From Patescibacteria group bacterium (lineage in GTDB: Bacteria > Patescibacteriota > Gracilibacteria > UBA1369 > JAHJTR01), in NCBI GenBank assembly GCA_018829865.1, contig JAHJTR010000083.1, positions 1 through 5,336 on the forward strand: 5,336 bases of DNA, read 5' to 3'. Positions 1 to 5,064 of the stretch are shown one piece after another. The position numbers were made by a program, and so were the translations under genes. The notes beneath the pieces are model-generated. The model was not told the origin of the DNA, did no database searches, and worked only from the letters and a program-made list of their open reading frames with translations. Within the stretch, counting starts at the first letter, position 1; each line of letters begins with the position of its first letter.

Positions 1-456
1 AACATATTTATGCCGGACAGAGAGATTTCCCGTTCAGAATTTCTGAAAATTGTAATGAAATCCTCAGGTACGCCTATTCCGGAATCTATCGAACCGGGAG
101 ATCTGCCATTTGCAGACGTTAGCCCTGATGACTGGTTCGGAATTTACGTCAAATCAGCCTACGAATTAGGCATAATTCAAGGTTATGATGATGAAGGAGG
201 GATAAGATTCAGACCTGATGCAAATATTTCAAGAGCTGAAGCAATGAAAATCCTTATTAAGGCGTTCAAAATTGACACATCATCGACTGTAGATGCAAGA
301 TTCCTTGATGTTCCGGCCGATGCCTGGTTTGCGGAGTACATTAACTACGCCGCACAAAAAGGCATTGTAAGCGGATACACAAACGGCAACTTCGGCCCTC
401 AAAACAACCTAACCAGAGGACAAGCAGCCAAAATAGTGACACTCATATCAAACTAG
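1..456 (+). CDS. SLH-domain surface protein, C-terminal part (5' end outside window)
   Basis: This is the C-terminal end of a protein that anchors to the cell envelope through S-layer homology (SLH) repeats, which in known families bind secondary cell-wall polymers. The frame is open to base 1 (Asn-Ile-Phe before the first Met at 10), and an SLH repeat is already under way there, so the Met at 10 is internal and the true start lies upstream. Counting from that Met, the tail of one repeat covers about residues 1-18 (ISRSEFLKIV). A full second repeat spans about 33-86 (FADVSPDDWF, then GIIQGYDDEG, then FRPDANISRAEAMKIL). A third spans about 98-146 (FLDVPADAWF, GIVSGYTNGNFGP, LTRGQAAKIV). The TRAE-like signature reads SRSE, SRAE and TRGQ. 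Three SLH repeats at the C-terminus is a common arrangement; what the missing N-terminal part does cannot be told. The gene ends in TAG, with a hairpin terminator 20 bp downstream. Confidence 0.93.
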   Translation, partial: NIFMPDREISRSEFLKIVMKSSGTPIPESIEPGDLPFADVSPDDWFGIYVKSAYELGIIQGYDDEGGIRFRPDANISRAEAMKILIKAFKIDTSSTVDARFLDVPADAWFAEYINYAAQKGIVSGYTNGNFGPQNNLTRGQAAKIVTLISN

Positions 457-476
457 TTCAATCAAAATTCATGAGA

Positions 477-510
477 TAAAAGAGAGAGGGCACCAGGTCT
501 CTCTCTTTTA
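477..510 (+). terminator. Rho-independent terminator of the SLH gene, possibly bidirectional
   Basis: A perfect 12-bp stem, TAAAAGAGAGAG (477-488) with CTCTCTCTTTTA (499-510), encloses a 10-nt loop. It starts 20 bp after the SLH stop codon and runs into a T-rich stretch (TTTTAATTATTACTT). The minus-strand transcript would also end the stem in a U-rich run, so it may stop leftward transcription from the antiporter side too. Confidence 0.8.
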
Positions 511-530
511 ATTATTACTTGAAACGAAAG

Positions 531-558
531 TTGGAGCAGGGCTACAGCCCTGCTCCAA
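531..558 (-). repeat. REP-like palindrome, copy 1
   Basis: A perfect 13-bp stem pairs TTGGAGCAGGGCT (531-543) with AGCCCTGCTCCAA (546-558) around a 2-nt AC loop. Read on the minus strand, the loop region is CTGTAG, which aligns best with copy 3, hence the minus orientation. It is the most stable of the copies by stem length and G+C content. Confidence 0.85.
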
Positions 559-621
559 AGCAGACATACTGAAAGATGGAGCAGACATACTGAAAGATGG
601 AGCAGACATACTGAAAGATGG
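559..621. repeat. Three exact tandem copies of a 21-bp unit
   Basis: Identical 21-bp units lie at 559-579, 580-600 and 601-621, each starting AGCAGACATACTGAAAG and ending ATGG. Each junction recreates TGGAGCAG, the left arm of the neighbouring palindromes (577-584, 598-605, and again at 619-626, where it is the arm of copy 2). The array therefore multiplies the left arm and left flank of copy 2 without its right arm. This suggests replication slippage or recombination at the arm sequence. There are no spacers, so it is not a CRISPR array. Confidence 0.93.
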
Positions 622-643
622 AGCAGAGTTGCACTCTGCTCCA
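619..643 (+). repeat. REP-like palindrome, copy 2
   Basis: TGGAGCAGAGT (619-629) pairs perfectly with ACTCTGCTCCA (633-643) around a TGC loop, an 11-bp stem. It abuts the 21-bp tandem array, whose last unit supplies the first bases of its left arm. The core is identical to copy 4. Confidence 0.85.
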
Positions 644-652
644 AAACGTTAC

Positions 653-675
653 GAAGCGGAGTACAACTCCGCTCC
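653..675 (-). repeat. REP-like palindrome, copy 3 (CGG-type arm)
   Basis: AGCGGAGT (655-662) pairs with ACTCCGCT (666-673) around an ACA loop. One A/C mismatch and a further G-C pair extend the stem to 653/675. On the minus strand it reads GGAGCGGAGT, loop TGT, so it is inverted relative to copies 2 and 4. The arm carries compensated changes relative to the CAG-type copies. Confidence 0.8.
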
Positions 676-682
676 AACAAAA

Positions 683-697
683 AGCAGGATTGCATCA
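683..697 (+). repeat. Decayed REP-like palindrome remnant
   Basis: AGCAGGAT, then TGC, then ATC has the left arm, loop and first three paired bases of the same element, but the rest of the right arm is lost (ACAAAG instead of CTGCT). It sits between copies 3 and 4. Confidence 0.4.
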
Positions 698-703
698 CAA
701 AGT

Positions 704-728
704 TGGAGCAGAGTTGCACTCTGCTCCA
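704..728 (+). repeat. REP-like palindrome, copy 4
   Basis: TGGAGCAGAGT (704-714) pairs perfectly with ACTCTGCTCCA (718-728) around a TGC loop. Its core is identical to copy 2, and its left flank AAAGT matches that of copy 1. It is the first strong hairpin met by leftward transcripts of the antiporter gene, about 40 bp past the stop, and could protect or end that mRNA. No U-run follows it in that direction. Confidence 0.85.
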
Positions 729-768
729 TTCCCCATATTAACCCTCTCCCACAAAAAAAAATAAAGAA

Positions 769-1770
769 CTAATTCATAATATGCTTATTAGCCTTAACCA
801 TTCTCGTCAAAACAATCGGGAAAATAAAGGTCGAAACAAATGTCATTAATATAATCGCAGAATACAGCTCATTATTCAATATCCCCAGCTTAAAAGCACT
901 ATAAGCCAACGCCAACTCTACAGCCCCTCTGCTATTCATACCCCATCCCACCAAATATGCTTGTTTGAAAGTCATTTTTATAAACAGCTTACTCAGAAAT
1001 ACCCCCAATATCTTACCCGCCATCGCCACCAAAATTACTAAAAGAACCAAACCCCAGGAATTTATTATGGAAGAAAATTCAAAGTGCATCCCCATCTCCA
1101 CAAAAAAGAAAGGCACTAAAACCAATCCGGTTATCAATTCAAAATATCTGATCAGCCTTTTTTCTCTGCCAAATATCGAATGAACAGCAACCCCCGCAAA
1201 AAAAGCAAAAAGAATAATTATCAAATTGATAAATTCATAAATGCCGTCATTAATCTCATTAAAAAACAGAAAAGCAAAAGCCGTAAAAAGCACAATTCCC
1301 AAAATATCATCAATAATGCCTGCCCCAATCATCAAAGAACCGATACGAGTTTTAATTTGTTTAAGTTCCAGCAGAACTTTAGCTTTTGTGGCCTCCGCAG
1401 TAATACTCATGGCAAGTCCAACGGAAACAGCAACAAGCAGTCCATAATTCAGAATAAGCATCAGAGATGCACCGAACACAAAAGGTACAATAAGCCCACA
1501 AAAAGCCATAATCAAAGAATCCTTTCTTTCCTTAATCAGCATTATCCAAGAAATTTCCAGCCCCGCAGTAAACATCAAAACAAACAGCCCAACCTTAGCC
1601 ATTCTCGGCAGCAAAGTAATAAGCCCCTCATCCACATAACCACTAATTTGAGGAATACCAAAAATAATACCGAAAGAAATCATTCCCAAACCCGATGGAA
1701 TCGAAAGTCTTTTACATATATAAACAACAGCATTAATTGAAATCAATATCAGAATTATCTGCAGAAACAT
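769..1770 (-). CDS. CPA2-family cation:proton antiporter (NapA/KefB-type membrane domain)
   Basis: Integral membrane protein predicted to exchange Na+ or K+ for H+ across the cytoplasmic membrane. The 333 residues are almost all hydrophobic helices in the NapA-like fold order. Residues 24-40 match the first conserved helix turn (IPSGLGMISFGIIFGIP), and FTAGLE (67-72) is the usual motif after the next helices. SITAEATKAKVL (122-133) fits the unwound crossover helix. GAGIIDDILG (149-158) carries the paired acidic residues D154-D155 that bind ions in electrogenic family members. K253 (AGKILG) may match the conserved lysine of the partner helix, and GMNSRGAVEL (277-286) is the late glycine-arginine motif. 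It is short beside typical members of roughly 380 or more residues, but core motifs run to the end, so it looks complete. There is no cytosolic RCK/TrkA-N or USP domain, which argues for NapA-type over Kef-type. The stop is TAG and no Shine-Dalgarno is visible. It is last in the minus-strand gene group. The exact ion cannot be read from sequence. Confidence 0.88.
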   Translation of the reverse strand: MFLQIILILISINAVVYICKRLSIPSGLGMISFGIIFGIPQISGYVDEGLITLLPRMAKVGLFVLMFTAGLEISWIMLIKERKDSLIMAFCGLIVPFVFGASLMLILNYGLLVAVSVGLAMSITAEATKAKVLLELKQIKTRIGSLMIGAGIIDDILGIVLFTAFAFLFFNEINDGIYEFINLIIILFAFFAGVAVHSIFGREKRLIRYFELITGLVLVPFFFVEMGMHFEFSSIINSWGLVLLVILVAMAGKILGVFLSKLFIKMTFKQAYLVGWGMNSRGAVELALAYSAFKLGILNNELYSAIILMTFVSTFIFPIVLTRMVKANKHIMN

Positions 1771-1795
1771 TTATTTTATTTTTATTGTCGAATTG

Positions 1796-1801
1796 ATTGT
1801 A
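1796..1801 (-). promoter_or_regulatory. Possible -10 box for the antiporter gene
   Basis: On the minus strand this reads TACAAT, a 5/6 match to TATAAT, about 25 bp upstream of the antiporter ATG in the 68-bp gap after the 280-aa gene. The region 17 bp further upstream (TTTTCT) is a poor -35, so an independent promoter is only suggested. The larger gap compared with the rest of the gene group fits it. Confidence 0.25.
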
Positions 1802-1838
1802 GAGAAAATTGGAAATTGAGAAAAGACAGATTTAATGT

Positions 1839-2681
1839 TTACTGAAATAGATTGAATATTTTATTGAGAGGTAATATTTCTAATGGAGTGATAAATGACA
1901 TCTCTGCATAGATAGCGACCGCAAAAAACAACACAAATGCAATAATAAAAACTAATACCCATTTTCCCCATTTAAAATTCACAGCCACCTTCTTCGAAAG
2001 ATAATAAAAACCTGAGAAGGGGAGCACAAAAAATATTATCAAAACCAATAATACATCTATTATATTATTGCACTCACAAGCACATGGGTGCCGAAAAATA
2101 TCCAGCCAACTAAAAGAGCTTGGCCAACAATTAACTCCAGAGCCTTTTTCGCAGCCAAATGGTCCATTCCGGCAAACCAAAGCATTTGGCACCAAGAAAA
2201 GTTTAAAAAAATTCACTAAACCTACAGCCAGAATCAAAGAAACCAGCACTTCCTTAATTCTATGTCTGCAATCTAAGAAAAAACTATACAAAATATTCTT
2301 AAGAGGCCTAAAAAATGCAAAAAGAAAGCCATACCATCCCATTATCAAAATGCCAAGAGAAGTAATCTGCGAAAAAGTCGGATTTTTAGTGACTATGTAT
2401 ATTTGAGAGCGGTCGATAAATTGCAGGTCACTGAAAGGAAAATAATAAGCAAAATAGCTAAACATATCACTGGAGAAGAAATTCTCCGCGAAGAAAATCG
2501 GATAATAAACAATCCCCATAAAAAATCCCTCAACTTTATAATGATAAGTGATGTAATCCAAGAAGGGCAAAACAACCGGATATAAAAAAACCGCCAGCGC
2601 CAACCCAACTATCGATCCAATCAGAAATCTTTTTTGCCAAGTGCTTTTATGCTTCATAGGTTTAATATGATTTATAGCCAT
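1839..2681 (-). CDS. Polytopic membrane protein with cysteine-rich loop, unknown function
   Basis: I do not recognise the family. The 280-residue protein has about five hydrophobic segments (roughly 18-40, 105-124, 145-165, 207-228 and 240-260) and a basic N-terminus (HIKPMKHKSTWQKR), which suggests a cytoplasmic N-end by the positive-inside rule. Between the third and fourth segments, a loop of about 40 residues (166-205) carries six cysteines: C170, C177, C185, then C200, C202 and C204 in HPCACECN, next to H198. This could hold disulfides or bind metal; with a cytoplasmic N-end and five helices it would lie outside, but that count is uncertain. Residues 41-104 are aromatic-rich (Tyr/Phe), perhaps re-entrant or interfacial. 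The start at 2681 is chosen because it leaves a 19-bp gap after the YbjQ stop and has a weak AGG upstream; Met9 is an alternative. The stop is TAA. It is probably cotranscribed with the upstream YbjQ and 67-aa genes. Confidence 0.8.
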   Translation of the reverse strand: MAINHIKPMKHKSTWQKRFLIGSIVGLALAVFLYPVVLPFLDYITYHYKVEGFFMGIVYYPIFFAENFFSSDMFSYFAYYFPFSDLQFIDRSQIYIVTKNPTFSQITSLGILIMGWYGFLFAFFRPLKNILYSFFLDCRHRIKEVLVSLILAVGLVNFFKLFLVPNALVCRNGPFGCEKGSGVNCWPSSFSWLDIFRHPCACECNNIIDVLLVLIIFFVLPFSGFYYLSKKVAVNFKWGKWVLVFIIAFVLFFAVAIYAEMSFITPLEILPLNKIFNLFQ

Positions 2682-2700
2682 TCGTCCAACCTAAATCTTT

Positions 2701-3015
2701 CTACCCAATCTTCACAGCAGTCCCATAAACCAAAAGCTCAGCAGCCCCGGCCATAACCTGAGAAGTCGTGAAACGAACATCTAGTATCGCATCGGCACCC
2801 AGCTTTTCGGCCTCCTCAGTCATCCTCTTAAGTGCAATATCCCTAGCTTCGTCAAGCGCTTCAGTATATTCAGAAATTTCGCCGCCCACAATGCTCCTAA
2901 GCCCAGCCAAAATATCCTTCCCAATATGCTTGGCCCGAATCGTATTACCGCGAACCAAACCAAGAGTTTCTTTAACCTCTTTACCCACGATTTGATTTGA
3001 ACTTACAATTATCAT
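2701..3015 (-). CDS. ybjQ: YbjQ/UPF0145 family protein (putative heavy-metal-binding)
   Basis: A small cytosolic protein of 104 residues, the usual length of the YbjQ/UPF0145 family (about 100-110). Family landmarks run in order: the opening strand with a Gly-Lys turn and LGLVRGNTIRAKHIGKD (19-35), then LRSIVGGEISEYTEALDEAR (39-58), the helix around residues 60-73, and the final strands GADAILDVRF (73-82) and VYGTAVKIG (96-104). Known structures form a multimeric barrel-like oligomer. The family was labelled putative heavy-metal binding, but its biochemical role is not settled, and this copy has no cysteine and a single histidine (H30). No Shine-Dalgarno precedes the ATG; the leader is A/T-only apart from one CG. 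It sits between two membrane-protein genes with gaps of 18 and 19 bp, so a membrane-linked role or shared regulation is plausible. The symbol is given for family membership, not proven orthology. Confidence 0.93.
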   Translation of the reverse strand: MIIVSSNQIVGKEVKETLGLVRGNTIRAKHIGKDILAGLRSIVGGEISEYTEALDEARDIALKRMTEEAEKLGADAILDVRFTTSQVMAGAAELLVYGTAVKIG

Positions 3016-3033
3016 ATTTTTTACGTTTAAAAA

Positions 3034-3237
3034 TTAATTACTAGATTTCATTTCTTTCAACCTCTCTCTAATAAGCGAAACCAGAATAATAATTACCCCC
3101 AAGATAATAATAGTAAAACCACCTTTGATCACCAACGGAATTTCTGAATCCTCAAAAAACTTATAAAGCCCAAAGCCCGCAATCATTAGCACTCCAGTCG
3201 ATAAAACTCCTACCCCTAAAATATTTAATATTTTCAT
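3034..3237 (-). CDS. Small two-helix membrane protein, unknown function
   Basis: This 67-residue protein has two hydrophobic helices (about 5-26 and 36-56) joined by a short acidic turn (FFEDSEIP) and ending in a charged tail (LIRERLKEMKSSN). The tail is strongly basic and probably cytoplasmic, so both ends would face the cytoplasm. I know no function for it. Support for a real gene: it is first in a tightly packed minus-strand group, its stop (TAA) is 18 bp before the YbjQ start, and the hydrophobic pattern is regular. GAGG lies one base before the ATG, too close for normal Shine-Dalgarno pairing. Small membrane proteins like this often modulate a partner; the membrane proteins further down the group are the obvious candidates, but that is inference. 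Confidence 0.75.
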   Translation of the reverse strand: MKILNILGVGVLSTGVLMIAGFGLYKFFEDSEIPLVIKGGFTIIILGVIIILVSLIRERLKEMKSSN

Positions 3238-3319
3238 GCCTCAATTTTATCAAAGGCTGGCGGGCAAGTAAATGAGGAACCGTTATTCGCCTGATCCGTC
3301 TGGATTTAATAAAAAATTA

Positions 3320-3347
3320 CGTATAGAATTATCGTGTTTATTTGCAA
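3320..3347 (-). promoter_or_regulatory. Candidate sigma70-type promoter for the minus-strand gene group
   Basis: Reading leftward, TTGCAA (3347-3342, 4/6 to TTGACA) and TATACG (3325-3320, 4/6 to TATAAT) are separated by 16 bp. Transcription would start near 3313, leaving a leader of about 75 nt before the 67-aa gene. The match is moderate in A/T-rich DNA, but it is the best candidate in the 119-bp divergent gap. Confidence 0.35.
3324..3329 (+). promoter_or_regulatory. Possible -10 box for the 172-aa gene
   Basis: TAGAAT is 5/6 to TATAAT and lies about 27 bp before the ATG at 3357. The -35 position (TGGATT, 3301-3306) is poor. It overlaps the -10 proposed for the opposite strand, so the two promoters would exclude each other if both are real. 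Confidence 0.25.
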
Positions 3348-3356
3348 TAAGCTTCT

Positions 3357-3875
3357 ATGGGATCAGGAATTATAATCATCGGTATAATTGTCATCATAAT
3401 TTTTTTACCGCTTATCGCCGCCGCATCTTTGCTTAAAAGTAAGTGGCAAATCATTATTATAAACAATATTGATTATATAATATCCTTAGTATTTGTATTA
3501 TTTTTACTACTATATATTTCACCATTGAACCACGCCAAATGGATTCAGTCACTTTTTTTATTGAGCTTATTTTACACCGTCGGTTGGATTATCGCAGGCT
3601 TCATCATTTATTATCTAATAAACAAAAGATTTAAGCGGGCCATTATTTTATTTTTGATTGTAGGAGTAGCTTACGTCGGCGCATTTTATGCCAATAATAT
3701 GAGAAAGATCATTTTACAAGAAACGATAAATACATTTTATTGTCCGGCTGATAATCTAAAATATTACGATAAAATATTAGGAGGCATAATATATGCCGGC
3801 AGTACCGGTTTTCTAAATGAAACTCATTGCATGATGCCAATGTGCCAAGAAGAATTCTATTATTGTAATAGATGA
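3357..3875 (+). CDS. Four-helix membrane protein with cysteine-containing C-terminal tail, unknown function
   Basis: No family recognised. The 172 residues form about four hydrophobic helices (roughly 4-24, 39-54, 64-88 and 94-111), followed by a polar tail of about 60 residues (112-172). The basic patch NKRFKR (89-94) lies between helices three and four and is probably cytoplasmic, which would put the C-terminal tail outside. That tail has all four cysteines: C129 (YCPADN), C158, C163 (HCMMPMCQ) and C170 (YYCNR). Four cysteines in an exported tail suggest two disulfides, or a metal site with H157. The start follows a divergent promoter region and has no Shine-Dalgarno. The stop is TGA, the only TGA in the window; reading through it would add only Gly-Asp-Glu before TAA. 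It lies 62 bp upstream of the lipoprotein gene on the same strand and may be cotranscribed. Codons are strongly A/T-ending. Confidence 0.72.
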   Translation: MGSGIIIIGIIVIIIFLPLIAAASLLKSKWQIIIINNIDYIISLVFVLFLLLYISPLNHAKWIQSLFLLSLFYTVGWIIAGFIIYYLINKRFKRAIILFLIVGVAYVGAFYANNMRKIILQETINTFYCPADNLKYYDKILGGIIYAGSTGFLNETHCMMPMCQEEFYYCNR

Positions 3876-3937
3876 GATGAATAATGAGTGTATGGATGAA
3901 AAATAATATTTTAAAAAAGTACTAACATTAAAAAACC

Positions 3938-4963
3938 ATGAAAAAAATAATATACACAGCATTTATCTGTACAATCATAATTGGCTTTACCGCTTGCACA
4001 AACAATAATACTGCTCAGCCAATCAAGCCTAATCAGCCCTACATGGAATGGCAAACAAATTTCCCCGGGGATTTTGACATGGGCATTGGTGATTGGGTGA
4101 AGGTTGAAGAAGAAATAAAGCGTCTCCAAAATGAAGGAGCAACTTTTAGACATATTAGCGATATCGAAGCAACCGGCCCCGCAGGCAATAATAGTCTGAA
4201 TTATCTAAAAGAATATTTGCAAGTTCATATGAAGGAGGAATGCCCAGACTGCAGGGATATAAGAGATATTAAAATTGGCAAAAATAACAATCCGAACATG
4301 TCAGTACATTTCGAAGCCCCAGACGGAACCATTTATAGTTACGTAACAGAAGGCAACCCCGGCATGCAGATAAAATATCGGGCGCTAAAAAATAGCCAAG
4401 AATATTTCTCCTCCGACATGACCTGGGGAGCAAGCGATCCCATTTCAAAAGCCGGCGAAATCCTAGGCAAATTCACCTTCGAATACGTAGGCTACGAATG
4501 GGAACAAAAAGACGAATGGATCAAAATGGGCTGCGAAAAATCAATGGACGAATTAGTCCACTGCCAAGTAGAAAACAAAGAGTTGGGAGATACAGAGGTA
4601 TTATGCAAAAAAGAGACTGAACAAAACAACAAATGCGATAATTTCAAAAAAAACACATTAAAAAACTACTCAAATATTTATCTGGACGGAGAAACCTTAA
4701 ACGAAAAATACAACGTAGAGGGGAGCCGCAACATCTTCGCCTACAAAGACAAAATAGGCTTCATAGCGGGCCACGGAGGCGAACTTTACATCTTCTATAA
4801 CGGCAAAAAAATATCCCAAAACTTCAGCAGAATAAGAACCCAAGCCTGCTGCGCCATCGTGCCATACCCATTTAATGTCTACAAAAACGGTATCCTATTT
4901 TTCATGGCCAAACGCGGGGATGGGTTTTATTTCTTTGAAATTGATTTGAATGAATATGTTTAG
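3938..4963 (+). CDS. Lipoprotein of unknown function
   Basis: A secreted, lipid-anchored protein of 341 residues. The N-terminus is a lipoprotein signal: basic MKK, a hydrophobic stretch to residue 17, and a lipobox FTAC with C20 as the lipidated residue (Phe at -3 is less common than Leu). An Asn/Pro-rich linker follows to about residue 36. The mature part has no family I can name. It holds a CPDC pair (102-105), further cysteines at 199, 209, 223 and 233 in a lysine-rich stretch (about 190-245), and an adjacent pair C304-C305. The last 95 or so residues look like short beta strands with repeated turns (FIAGHGGELYIFYNGKK, then VYKNGILFFMAKRGDGFYFF), as in propeller-like or WG-type repeats; this is a guess from pattern only. 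The start is fixed by the signal peptide; there is no Shine-Dalgarno. The stop is TAG. Pyrimidine-ending codons shift from mostly T in the first half to mostly C from about 4390 to 4910. Confidence 0.85.
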   Translation: MKKIIYTAFICTIIIGFTACTNNNTAQPIKPNQPYMEWQTNFPGDFDMGIGDWVKVEEEIKRLQNEGATFRHISDIEATGPAGNNSLNYLKEYLQVHMKEECPDCRDIRDIKIGKNNNPNMSVHFEAPDGTIYSYVTEGNPGMQIKYRALKNSQEYFSSDMTWGASDPISKAGEILGKFTFEYVGYEWEQKDEWIKMGCEKSMDELVHCQVENKELGDTEVLCKKETEQNNKCDNFKKNTLKNYSNIYLDGETLNEKYNVEGSRNIFAYKDKIGFIAGHGGELYIFYNGKKISQNFSRIRTQACCAIVPYPFNVYKNGILFFMAKRGDGFYFFEIDLNEYV

Positions 4964-5008
4964 GTTTTTTTGAGACAAAGCCGACCAAATAAAAAAAGTA
5001 TTTTTATC

Positions 5009-5037
5009 TTGACACAAATACAAATAATTGATAGTGT
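5009..5037 (+). promoter_or_regulatory. Promoter of the TrpR-like gene
   Basis: A perfect -35 hexamer TTGACA (5009-5014) is followed 17 bp later by TAGTGT (5032-5037), which keeps the key T, A and final T of the -10. The start point would be near 5044 and the leader about 20 nt. The spacer is A/T-rich. The palindrome described separately overlaps the -10. Confidence 0.55.
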
Positions 5038-5045
5038 GTTAACAC
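5036..5045. promoter_or_regulatory. Palindrome overlapping the -10 and start point, candidate operator
   Basis: GTGTTAACAC is a perfect 10-bp inverted repeat. Allowing two mismatched pairs it extends to 5032-5049 (TA-GT-core-GT-TA). Its centre, GTTAAC, is the same as the centre of the E. coli trp operator. Its position over the -10 and start site of a TrpR-family gene is where an autorepressor would bind. A 10-bp palindrome can occur by chance in A/T-rich DNA. Confidence 0.4.
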
Positions 5046-5064
5046 GTTAAAACATTAAGCAATC

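Larger units (their letters stand above)
531..728. repeat. REP-like palindrome cluster between convergent genes
   Basis: This 198-bp block fills most of the 312-bp gap between the convergent SLH and antiporter genes. It holds four imperfect copies of one palindrome (arm GGAGC(A/G)G plus 3-4 bases, 2-4 nt loop), a decayed fifth, and a 21-bp tandem array. Arms differ between copies in matched ways: CAGGGC pairs with GCCCTG, CAGAGT with ACTCTG, CGGAGT with ACTCCG. This means the stem rather than the exact sequence is kept. Judged by loops and flanks, copies 1 and 3 read in the opposite direction to copies 2 and 4, giving inverted pairs like the BIMEs built from REP elements. REP elements are often mobilised by IS200-like RAYT transposases; none is encoded here. 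I see no protein gene in this gap. Confidence 0.85.

Noticed and set aside
10..12. Real start codon of the SLH gene
   Set aside because: The frame is open upstream and the first visible residues already belong to the second half of an SLH repeat.
462..719. An 85-codon minus-strand open frame with three LHLSVCL repeats
   Set aside because: It is made by the 21-bp tandem units (a multiple of three) and the palindromes, overlaps the SLH terminator, and has no leader or plausible protein pattern.
559..728. CRISPR array
   Set aside because: The 21-bp units are contiguous with no spacers, the other repeats are palindromes of variable sequence, and there are no cas genes.
1180..1740. A 186-codon plus-strand open frame opposite the antiporter
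   Set aside because: Its Asn/Lys/Gln/Ser-rich, low-complexity product is the antisense shadow of hydrophobic helices; the minus strand carries clear antiporter motifs. The same reasoning removes other frames opposite or overlapping the minus-strand genes (965-1447, 2068-2608, 2768-2995).
3873..3887. TGA read as glycine (Gracilibacteria/Absconditabacteria code) at the end of the 172-aa gene
   Set aside because: Read-through adds only three residues, and no other gene contains in-frame TGA across roughly 1,300 codons, so the standard code fits.
3911..4153. An 80-codon minus-strand frame across the lipoprotein start
   Set aside because: It overlaps the lipoprotein signal peptide coding region on the other strand and shows no domain pattern.
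4231..4242. Strong Shine-Dalgarno-like GAAGGAGG followed by ATG inside the lipoprotein gene
   Set aside because: The ATG lies in another frame, is only one base from the motif, and meets a stop after ten codons. The motif arises from coding Lys-Glu-Glu.
4970..5008. Terminator after the lipoprotein gene
   Set aside because: Only an A/T-only pairing (ATAAAAA with TTTTTAT) and a T7 run without a G+C stem are present, too weak to call.
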